A stretch of DNA of 64,000 bases from Azorinus chamasolen (lineage: Eukaryota; Mollusca; Bivalvia; Cardiida; Solecurtidae), in the NCBI GenBank assembly GCA_963576725.1, contig OY755241.1, positions 24,712,449 to 24,776,448 of the forward strand, given 5' to 3'. The position numbers were made by a program, and so were the translations under genes. Positions 23,401-35,400 of this stretch are shown here, in pieces. Numbering within the stretch: position 1 is the stretch's first letter; every line of letters starts with the position of its first letter. The notes beneath the pieces were generated by a model. The model saw only the letters and a program-made list of their open reading frames with translations. It was not told the origin of the DNA and ran no database searches.

Positions 23401-26400
23401 TTTGATACTGGTAAAAACTGTAGAATCTATTTATAATTTCGTTAGCAAACAGAGCAGACCTTGATCAGACGGCTCAGGGGTCGTCTGACCTTGGCCTATT
23501 CTGTTTGCAAAATCGAGAAAAGACGTTTATAATTATAATGGATACGGTTAAACATGAAGTCTCAGAATCAGGAAGTTACTTAAATCTATTTTTCTTAGAA
23601 ACGAGTGTGATGTCTCAAGCCGATATGATTAATTATAATGGTAACAGATATGCGACCTTTGGTGGGGGCAAATCAGTCACACTGTTTGACTAAATGCTGC
23701 CTTAATGGACTAATATGAATTCCGAAGTTTGTCGGAAATCGCCGAATAATTATTATTGGTAGAGTAAAATCTCTTTTAACCGGACGTTCTATTTAGTACA
23801 AATATTGTTCTTGAAGACAGGTGGCAGCTTAATGCAGGGTAAAAGTCGTGCAGAAATCTCCTCTAGGAGCTTTTTGCCTGACTTACCCTACATTAAGCAG
23901 CCAACTGCCTAAAAGCATTTTAATTCTTCTCTACTAGAATTCCGGTTTAGAGGGATTTTAATGTACATACCTTCTACGCATACTTTCTTCACGAAAATGT
24001 CACCCGCAGACGGCGTCATGGATGTGCAGTTATAGAAACTACACTGACTTATAGAGTGTGTTATCCCGACACATCCGGTCATGTCTGCGCATGCGATTAT
24101 ACACTCGCTGACGTCAGAGATACCACTATGCACGGTTAAAGTGTTACTGCACGTGGCACGGTAACCTTCAATCACAAATATCTCGTATTCCAAACACTCT
24201 GAAAAAATATGGGCTTTTTATTTAGACTGATTTAGGTCTAATATAGGTAAACAACGAATAGTGAGCCGTGAATGTACTTTGCATTTTGGTACGCTCCATG
24301 CTTTAGGGGTGTCGGCATTGCTGCAGTCCTACTAACTAAGATACGTACTTTACATGCGACAGTCAATCACGATTTTCTCATGCAGGTTTTTATGCTGACA
24401 GAATGCTGATTCCCCCAAAAAGTCGATTGCGTTGATTTTTATGACTCACTGCTCGTTATTTACTTATAATATAGTTTGATTTCGAGTGCTGAGCCGTGAC
24501 TGCCCTTTCCTATTTATAGAAAGTGCAACCATTATAATTTATGGGTATGTGGACAATGATTGTCACAAGAAGCTCGTAGTAATCGGGCAGTATTAGTATA
24601 CAAATCAGCATTACTTTAGACCTGTATTAAGCTGTCACATGTGCTTCTATATATCTGTAGCGATACATTTTAAAGCAATTCTGTATTGTAAGTAGAAGGA
24701 CTGAACTTTTTTATAAACGGCCTCTAAATTGTGTTATAAGTAAACAACGAGCAGTGAGCCATAAAATTCAACGCAGTCCACCTTTTTGGGGAATCAGCAT
24801 TCTGTCAGCATAAAAACCTGCATGAGAAAATCGTGATTGACTGTCGCATGTAAAATACATATCTTAGATAGATGGACTAAAGCAATGCCGACGCCCCTAA
24901 ATCGTGGAACGTACTAAATTGTAAAGTACATTCACGGCTGACTGCTCGTTGTTTACCTATAATGCGTTGGTATGTAGGGCAGGTGGCTGCTTAAAGCAAG
25001 GTGAAAGTAAAACAGAACGCTCTTTTACTTTCACCTTGCTTTAAGCAGCCACCTGCCTTTAACACAGCTCTTTTTCAATATGTATAACAAACGCACTATT
25101 TATTTATGTCATCAAACATAAAAATCTACGCCCCCCTTTCCAAAAAAACTTCTACAACCCCCCCCCCCCCCCCCTAATCTGAAATCCTGTATCCGCACCT
25201 GCAGACACTGAAAAGACGGCTCCTATAGGGGCCGTCTGATTTGGTTCTACCCTGTTTGCAGATGCGAATATGAGCCAGGTTGTGGGATAAGGGTCTACTT
25301 ACCTGGATTTTCTGTTGTACGATAAACCATGGTGTTGTATTCCGCCTGTTGTATTTCGGTGCACGTGTGATAGGTGCACTTACGGTTCACCGGGTCAAAG
25401 AAAGCCATCTTGCACGCAGTGTCACTGATGCATGTGTCGTTACAGGTCCCTGCAGTGGCGACGTCTTCTGTAGTAGCTGTGGCGGTTAGCGAAGCATTGC
25501 AGCTGGGTGTTGGTTTGCAGTTCTTACAGACTTGCGTGTAAGTCGACACTGTGTGAATGAAGAAATGACGAATACGTATTTTGACGTCAGACCTTTGTAA
25601 GAAGGATGCCATTATGTGAAAGAACGAACGAAGTAGAACCATGGGCATGTGCTTATGCGTGCATTGTGTGAAAGATATAATGACAAATCAGCATTTAGCA
25701 CCGGATTGCTATAGACCTAAGACGACTTTGTCTGAATGAAAGACTGACGAATCATTAGTGTGACGTCATGGCAGAAAAGGTAGAATCATATCTTTATTGT
25801 ATTATTACCATTAGCAAATAGAGTAGACCCTGATCAGACGGCTCCTACAGGGTCCGTCTGATCTGGGACTACTCTGTTTGTAAAGGCATAGAAAGTCGTA
25901 TTTATGCAGGCAAGGATTAAAATGGCAATTTGTGATTCTGTCTTACCAAATATGCAGATACGAGCAATGAAGACATAATTGCTATCTGCTACCGACGTCG
26001 TACAGTCACTGTACAGGCACGTGTGTGATGATTCTGAGAATGCCACGCCCCTACATCCGGGCATTTCCAAACAGTTAGCCAGGCACTCATTCTCAGACAA
26101 TGTGGTATAGTCGTCAGATCCCAATACACAGGTGGCAGTTTCGCCAGATCGACGGTCTATAGAGTACGCTATGCAGTCTGCAAAGAAATGATAAGATAGG
26201 ATAAGTTTTATTAATAATAATCGGCTCACATCAACAAATTAACAAAAGCTTTGAATCGTTTGAATCTGTCCGACAAACAGATAGACCAACTTATTTTGGA
26301 ACAAAACATGACTTAATGTAAACAAAGCAAATGGGCTACGTTGCTTCTTTATGTTTAAATAAATTAGCAAGCCGCATCTCTTCAGCATAGTTGTCTTAGT

Positions 26401-29400
26401 GCAATGGACGTGTATCTGGGCTTCCACGAAGCGGGTCTCGAGTTCGATTCTGACCAGTGGCATTTTTTTTTTGTATTTAAATACTGTCCATACAAAACAG
26501 CAATAAATATAACATATAATAATTAATAACAAAATATTGACATATAATTTTAAAATTATAAAAAATAAAAAGATGATTGCAAATAGCAAATATGTATTCT
26601 TTAAAAAAGCAAACTGCATAGCGTGGGATTCAAACCCACGACCCTCAGTTTGCAAGACCAGGTACATATCCATTAGACCAAAGCCAAGTACATAATATGT
26701 GGCGGCTTACTAAATTATGTTGCCCGGCCCTGTATTTGTGTGCTGTTATGCAAACAACAAAATAACAACAAGTCTCAATATAGTCTTAGCTTGGTTTACC
26801 TGTAGATTTTAATCAGATTATTCAGTAACAATACAAACAAACAATCTGTAAAAATAGAAAATCTATAAAAAAAACCAAAAAAACAAACATATCACATGTA
26901 AATGCATAGTTCCATTAACTAAGTCTAAGATTAAAAGTCTGAATATCAGACTTTGTAATAGATCAAACCATTCAGGTAAGTATAAACGACTAATCAAATC
27001 TGGCAAATGAACCAAGCTATTTCAATAAATCTACCGGAAGGAACATTTACTACGAGACAGGAAAACTTTTAGAATCATGCAGTTTGAAACCACTGTGATA
27101 AACAGAGCATTTGCTCCAGCGTTCTTAAGTTTTTGATTGGTCAGATATGAGCCTTCGGCGCAAATCTGACCAATCAAAAGCTTGAGAATGAGCTCAGACT
27201 CAACTAAAAAGCTTTATGAGCATGGACCCAGGTTACTCCCCTATAGCACTGACTCAAGCTACTAGCATGTATAAAAGAAATTGAAAATAGCAGAAGGCAA
27301 GACTAGACGAGTCAATTTCAAACAGGTTTAACCCATTCCATCAGATTGACGCCTTTTGGCACGTTTGTAAATTTCGCATTTTGAGACCGCTGTGATAAAT
27401 AGAGCATTTGTTCAACGGGGCAAATGCTCTATTTATCACAGTGGCTTCAAACTACATGATTCTAAAAAAATTCTGTCTCGTAGTCAATGTTCCTTTCGGT
27501 AGATTTATTGAAATAGCTTGGGTATAAAATAGGCTATGATGAAATAGGTTTAAAATGGCCCATTCTATAGAGTGATCACAATACAGAGGTTGGAGAAATG
27601 ATAAGTTTAGTACTTCATTTGCTCTGCATCTGTACTACCCCGGGGGCCAGATAGGGTTACCGTGCACCCCGTTTTTTTCATGGGTACTGGGGTGTTTAGT
27701 AGGGTCTGCTGAATGCAAATGAAAATTGTACCCATGAAAAAAATCATTCCTTCTATGGGTATTTCTACCGTTTCCATGGCAACCAGTGGTCTGGACAACG
27801 ACGGTGGGTAAAGGCTATAATGCAGTACATCTATGCTATTTGAGGCACTAAGAGTTTGAATATGGTGCCAAACTAAAGGTAAGACATTGGTTCTTAATTA
27901 AGAATATGTTTTTGTTAATTACCTCATTTGCATAATCATGAATATTAATGAGAAATCCGAAAAACGAATGACAAAAGAATAGAAGATTGTGAAAACTAGA
28001 TCTGAAATCACCTGTGATGCTTCAAATACACCCTAATATGTTCTAATTCATACAACATCCTCAAAGAGAGTATTATATAAAACGAAATGGTGTCTCTATG
28101 GCTTATTTGCATTTTTATTCAGTTTATGAGTATCCATAGCAGATGTACGTCCGGACAGCGTCAGTGCATAGAGAAGATAACATTATTTCTCAAAGCCTTC
28201 GAGAGCTGGTAGCTAACAGTATCAACTTGTTACCAAACAAAACGTAATTACACAGATCTTTGATTTAGAACGTCATGTTGTTAATAAGTTCATTAGCATA
28301 TTCATGCATATTAATGATACCCCCCCCCAACAAAAAATGAGAGAAAAAGACATGAATATAGTGAAAACTAGATATGAAATCATCTGCGATGTTCCAAATG
28401 CATAGAGATATGTTCTTATATATAAAATCCCCTCATTGAGGTATATCATTGTCGTTTTCAGCACATGTACTAAACTTTGTTATTGCATGCTGTAGATGGA
28501 TAGCTAGAGTTTTAGAAACAGTGCATTTCACATTACAAAAATAAGATACATAGCAAACTATGCATGAAGCATTATCATGTCAAATTAAATAAATACTAAT
28601 GATAACACAAGAAACGGAAAAACCTATCCCTCATTTCGATTCTGGTCCTCAATGTTAATAATATTTAAGCGGTAGACCTTTCTGTGTGATATGTAGAGCA
28701 TTTGTTTCGCAGGAGCAAATGCTCTATTTATCACAGTGGTTTCAAACTGCATGATTCTAAAAGTTTTCCTGTCTCGTAGTAAATGTTCCTTTCGGTAGAT
28801 TAATTGAAATAGCTTGGGTCGAAAATTGGCTATGATGAAATGGTTTAAAATAACCCCTTTATATCTCTTTTTGACGATTCTATAGAGTGGTCACAATACA
28901 GAGGTTGATGGAGAAATGGCAATTTTAGTACTTCATTGACTCTGCATCTGTACGGTAATATTTGAAAACAATGTAAAACAAGACGAGTAGCCGCGTTTTC
29001 AAGGTAGCGTCTGGTCAGTTTCTAAACACATATAGACTTTGATAGGTTACACATAGAGCGGATCCTGGGCAGATGCCGCATTTAACCCATTCGCACATAA
29101 GCTATTTTAAGACCCTGCCTCTTTGAACAAATCTATCGAAAAGGAGCATTTATTTGAGAAAAGGAAACGTTTAGAAGTGTGTAGTATTGAAACCATTGTG
29201 ATAAATAGAGCATTTGCTCTTTTTATCACAATAGTTTCAAAACATGACTTTTACAGACGCGTAGAAATACGTATTTATGGGTAAAAGGGTTAACCCTCAA
29301 CTACCTAACTGTTGATATAAGAAATTAATATTTATTAGCGGGGTTTTTGTAATGGAATATCCAATTTCTACAAAATAAAACAAGATGTATGTGTGTGTGT

Positions 29401-32400
29401 GAAACACTATGCCCCCTGATTTGACCTTTGACCCTGAAGGATGACCTTGATATTGACATCAAAATGTGCAGCTTTATAAGATACACATGCATACCAAATA
29501 TCAAGTCTCTATATCTATTGGTTCAAAAGTTATGGCCAATGTTAAAGTTGGTGGCAAACACACACACAAACAGACAGGGCAAAAACCACATGATCAGATC
29601 TGGGGGCATAAAAAAGAAGATAAAACGTACTCGGCCAACCTTTTAAGCTAACAGTTGACCAAGTAGTCATGTACAGTGGCAACTGTGTTCAGGACAGGAA
29701 TGGCTTTCAGCCAACATATCAAGCCAATAGTCGAATAAATGGATGGATTTTCAGTCAGCCCATTTATTCTAATTTATGGTATTGATGAGCATGGATTTCA
29801 GCCTACTTGTCTATATCAAGTTTAATAATACAGATTATTCTAATTTGTGACATTGATGAGCATGGCTTTCAGTCAACTTATCTGATCAAGTTTAATAATA
29901 CAGTTTATGCGATTCCTTGCGGATAGTGATTTCATATCTATTGTATATCTTTTGCATATCTTTCATTGACCGAATAGAAAATCATGTAGTTCCTTCCGGC
30001 TAGCGATTTCATGTGTGTTGTACATATTTCATTGTCTAGATAGATAATCATGCGGATCGTTCCGGTTAGTGATTTCATCCATGTGAAGCGCTTTTGAACG
30101 CACATATCCAGTGTGAAAAGAGCGCTATATAAATGTGGTGTACTTCATTCTCAGTGTTGTTATATTTTCTGGTCCTTCGGGATCATAAGTTTGATGTTAT
30201 TAGTTTTGAAAATTGAATACTGCTTAAGCCGGTGCTAGGGGGCGTGAGTAGTGTTGCACTTTTAATTACTACTCATGAACAGACTCAATAAAACCGAGTC
30301 TGCATTTTTCTCTTTTTACATGTCTACTTTTGCTTTCGAAGGATCACCCATTTTCAGATTATTTATACTACTACTGATAATAATTCGACGACTAACCTGT
30401 ATGGCAGACTTTCTTGAAGGCTGTAGTGCCGGATGACGACAGTTCCAGTTGGTCACAGTCGTAGTACAGGCAGGTGGAAGGTGATACGTAGGTCGACGTC
30501 TGGCATTCAGGGTAGGATAGACATTCCACATTGCATGTACTTACGTGAGCGCTAGTTGTTTCACTGAAGTGGTAGGGACATGTAGACTCATCTGTACCGC
30601 AGTTGTAGCAGACCTGTATGACTGGCGAGGCGCAATCTATATAGGTACAGTAAAACCTCTCTATAACGGTCACTAAATTACATCAATTAGTTTGTATTAA
30701 AGGAAGGTGGCTGCTTAAAGCAAGGTGAAAGTAAAACAGAACGCTCCTATAGGAGCGCTCTGTTTTACTTTCACCTTGCTTTAAGCTGGCACCTGCACTA
30801 AATACCAACTAATTAACACAAATTAGTGGCCGCTTATAGAGAAGTTTAACTGCAGATTAAAAAACCAAAGTAGTGATAGGGAACAAGTGCACGTTTTACG
30901 TGGGCTCGTGCGACTGAGGTTATCGATTGTTCTAACATAAGGCGCTAGCAACTGAGTTCGGATCTGCTGTATTTGCTAACATTCACACTAGCGCTTGCGA
31001 TCGTAAAAGATCACTGGCGACCTCTGAGACCTCTGAAAGCGGCGACCATCTGCGATTTTCGGCGACTAGATTCAAAACATGCTTCGCAGTCACATTGAAG
31101 ATGCTTCTGTGACCATCCTACAACAGGTCGCTGGCGATCATGCACCAAGTCACTGGTATTCGTACGAAGGCTCCACCATCACTTCCGACCTGCTGTGTGG
31201 TCTATGCCTAGTCGTGGGTAATCTTTAAGCTGTCGCTGGTGATCGCAGGACAGTCGTAGGTATTTGTAGAAAGGTCACTAACAGTAGTATAATTGTAGGA
31301 ACATCAGCAATGACCAATTAAAGATCGTTATAGACCACGATTAACTAAAACCTCTAAGGTTACCTCTTAAAGACCACCGGCGACCAATTCGATGGTAAGG
31401 AGGTTGTTGTGCATGATCAACAACCTCCCTACGACTGAAATTAGTCGAACGACAAGAAACGATTGCAAACGATTACTGAAGACCACCGGCGATACCAGTG
31501 ACTTGTCATGCGACCTACGTACGAATATCGGCCACCAGAAGTCGCCAGCAATCGTAAACATGTCTTAGGGCCCAGTCCTACTAGGCCTTACGACCCCTTA
31601 AGACATGTTTACGTTGGCTACCGACCTCTGGTCGCCGATATTCGTATGGAGTCGCACGACAAGTCACTGTTAATCGCGGATGGTCTTCAGTAATCGTTGG
31701 TAATCGTTTATAGTCGTGCGACCAAGTTCAGTCTTATTACATTGGTAGAGAGGTTGTTGACCATGTACTGTTGACCATGTACAACAACCTCAGTGTCCAG
31801 TCCTACTAGGCCTACGACCACTTTACGATTTCTAGCGACCTCTGGTCGCCGATAGTCGTACGAAGGTCGCACGACAAGTCGCTGATAATCACCGACAGTC
31901 TTCAGTAATCGTTGTAATCGTTTCCAGTCGTGCGACCAATTTCAGTCGTAGAGAGGTTGTTGATAATGTACAACAACCTCCTTACGATCGAACTGGTCGC
32001 CGGTATTTTTTAAGATGTAACCTTAGAGGGTATAGGTAATCGTGCGATCGTCGTACGAAGGTCTCCAATAATCTTTAACTGGTCGTTGGTGATATTTCCT
32101 ACAGTCGGACGACTATCAGCGACTTTTCTACGATAACCTACGATTGTCGTGCAATTACTAGCGACTGCCTAAAGATTATCCGCGACTAGGCATAGATCAC
32201 GTGACCACACAACATGTCGGAAATGATCGTGAAACCTTCGTGCGAATATCGTACGAATACCAGTGACTTGACGCACGATCGTCAACAACCTGTCTTAAGG
32301 TGGTCGCAGATACATCGCCAATGTGACTGCGAATTGTTTTTGGAAGTTAGTCGCCGGCAATCGCAGACGATCGGCGGTTTCAGAGGTCTCAGAGGACGCC

Positions 32401-35400
32401 AGTGGTCTTTAACGATCGCAAGCGCTAGTGGGACTGTAGCCGTAGGGGTCGTAAGGCCTAGTGGGACTTGGCCATTACGAAATTAAAACAGAATCGATTC
32501 ATTTGTTTGTACCGATGCCTGTACACAAATACAACTATAAAACTTCAAGTAATAAATATTCATGATGGCATTATTTTTGAATATACATGAATATACAACA
32601 GTAAAGGGGTTAATAAAACATATGTACATGTAATATATGAAATGAAATTTAAAATAAGTTCATTTCTGAAAAATAATCTTGCATTTAAGCAGGCTCCAAT
32701 CTGTTCGTTCAGACGTTTCTTAACCCTTACTGTGCTGGGCATGGGTCACTAATGTCATTTGCAAACAGTGTATACCCAGATGAGAGGGCTCTTCCAGGAG
32801 CCCTCTCATCTGGGTCTACACTGTTTGTCATGTTACACTTTTCTTTTGAAAGATCCCTAAATATTCACCATAAGCTTGACCTGTTTGAATTTTGGAATAG
32901 TCCATTTGAAAAGCTAGCGTTGTAAGGGTTCAAAACTGAACTGAGTCGGATATAAGTGAAACTTATACCAAGTCAAGGTTTCAGGAGACTATGTTTTCGC
33001 ATGGCAAGGGCTAAGCATACAACAGAACATGTCTTAGGTGGCCATTAAAACATCTAAATCTGGATTTCTGAGCAGGTCTTATTAGACGTATAATTATGGT
33101 TGGTGATAAAATTTGCAAACCATTCAACGATTTAGTTGTGGAACTTTAGAAGTACAAGTCATGGATAGCAAGCAGGCGTTCAAAAGCTGAAACTTATTTG
33201 AGATTAACCCTTTAACCATGGGAAATATGTGTACTGTCCTTTGCAAACAGTGTAGTCGAAAGTCGAAAACAGTCGAAACTCTTATCATAATGTAATGCGT
33301 TCGGCGAAGGGGAAAATAGCTTATAAATTGGAAAAGAAACGTGCCTTCTATGCAGGTTCTTTTATAAAACGTCGACCCCGTGCCACTCGTGTGTGTGTCA
33401 CAGGTGTGTAACTGACACGTGGTGCCACTTAAAGACGCCCCTCGACATCCAATTGTATCGAGACACTTGGCCAAACAATCGCCGTCCTCTGTGACGCTGT
33501 GTGTGACTGATGCTGGGCAGGTAGCCGTGGCTTCTTCATACTCAAATACCTTGAATGTTGGGCAGTCTGGAAAACAAATACATGTATCTAAACATACGGA
33601 ACTATGCTCAACGGACACACAACACTCTAGTGACGGGTTTTGTGGTTAGAAAAACTCTGACTTTGAGTCTGCAGTAGAGCCTGTCTTAAGTGGCAAATAA
33701 TGCATAGAACATATGGGTCTTCAAAGCAGGTGGCCGCTTAATGCAGAGCTTTCTGCATTATTGCATAACTTTTACCCTGCATTAAGCTACCACATGCTTT
33801 ACATACCCACAATTAGACCTTGTTTTGATGCTTTAAGACATGTTATTTTCTACTTTTTCAATGTTGAATATTCGAAGTGAAATTACCCATTAGTATACAT
33901 GATGTATTAGTGTTGGGCATCCCTATTATTTTACCCAATCATTGGCACATGTTCGCGATCGATCATCGATTAAAAAAACACGACCAAAATCTAATATGTC
34001 GGGCTTATCTGAGTTTGGGTAAAGGTCAAATATGGGTTGTAGGTTTGCGATCAGTATATATCCAGACCAGTCTCTATCTTAAACATGACATTTGATCAGG
34101 GTAAATTCTGTTTGAAATCTTAGATAACAAAATGATTCTGTTCAGTTAAACCATTCCCGCATATGTTTGTTTTTTATATCCAACCAATTTGAATAAATCT
34201 ACCGAAAAGGAGCATTTACTAGGAAAAAGGAAACTTTTAGAATTTTTTAGTTTGAAAACATTGTGAGGAGCAAGTGCTCTTTTTATCACAATAGTTTCAA
34301 CAGGTGAATTTTAAAGAGGCGTAGAAAGGCGTATTTATGGAGGAAATGGTTAAAACAATATTATAATTTATAAAACTCTATATGTTGACATTGTCTGACT
34401 AACTGTATAAGGTTATGTACAAATCGTCAACGATGATCTGTCCTTCGTCGATCATCGGAAGCTTCACGATGTGATCGACGAGAACTGTGATTAGGTTAGT
34501 TTAAACATATGTTATTTCTCTATTTTTTTACAGAAACGGGATTGGGCTACAAGTTCTTTCAACTTGGTTTCACAGCCCTTCCCTAAAGAAATAAACATAC
34601 ATAAGAGATCATGGTTATTTTACACAGCATCTAACTTTAAAATAAATAATAATCGGTTTGAGTAGGTAAAGGAAAAACAAATATTATCAGAGTAAAATAT
34701 CAACAAAAAGCAAAGTAATAAAATGGAGAAAAAAAGTGAGTGAGTGAGAGAGAGAGAGAGGGGGAGAGAATAATAGAAAGAGAGCGAGAAAGAGAGAGTA
34801 GAGCGAGAAAGTGAGAAAGAGATAGAGAAAGAGAGACGGGGGAACAGAGAGACTAGTCATCTAACTGCAGTATAAAGGACAAAAAACAACAAGAACATTT
34901 AGACAACAACAAAAAAGAATTAAACAAAAACATATAGCAAATATAGCATATAGCAAATATAGCATATAGCAAATATAGCATCCTAGAAAACAGAAAAATA
35001 TAAGAAAAGGAGGTTTGATAGACAATGAGAAAGAAGAAGGAAGGAAGGGATTTAATAAACTAAAGAATTGTGTATCTGTCTGTCCCTATAGTTACCCAGT
35101 CTAACAAAACTTCAAATTGTGCGAGCTTCACTGCAAGCCAAATTCAAATGGAACACATTTGAAGAAGTTTTTAATTTGAATATATTTGAGGTAGTTATAT
35201 CGATAATATGATAAAAAATTATTCTGTGATTAATCAGCACATTCCCATGCATTACTATACAGTAAACCCCCTCTAATGCGACCATTTAGTGAATAAACAT
35301 GGCAGTATTCATAAGCAGGTGGTTGCTTAATGCAGACGAAAGTTATGCAGAAAGTTATAGGAGCTTTCTGCATAAATTTCGTCCTGCATTAAGCTTCCAC

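Noticed and set aside
26612..26692. Functional tRNA-Ala gene
   Set aside because: T arm and A box are good, but the anticodon stem has a mismatch and the acceptor stem does not close, so it is called a pseudogene.
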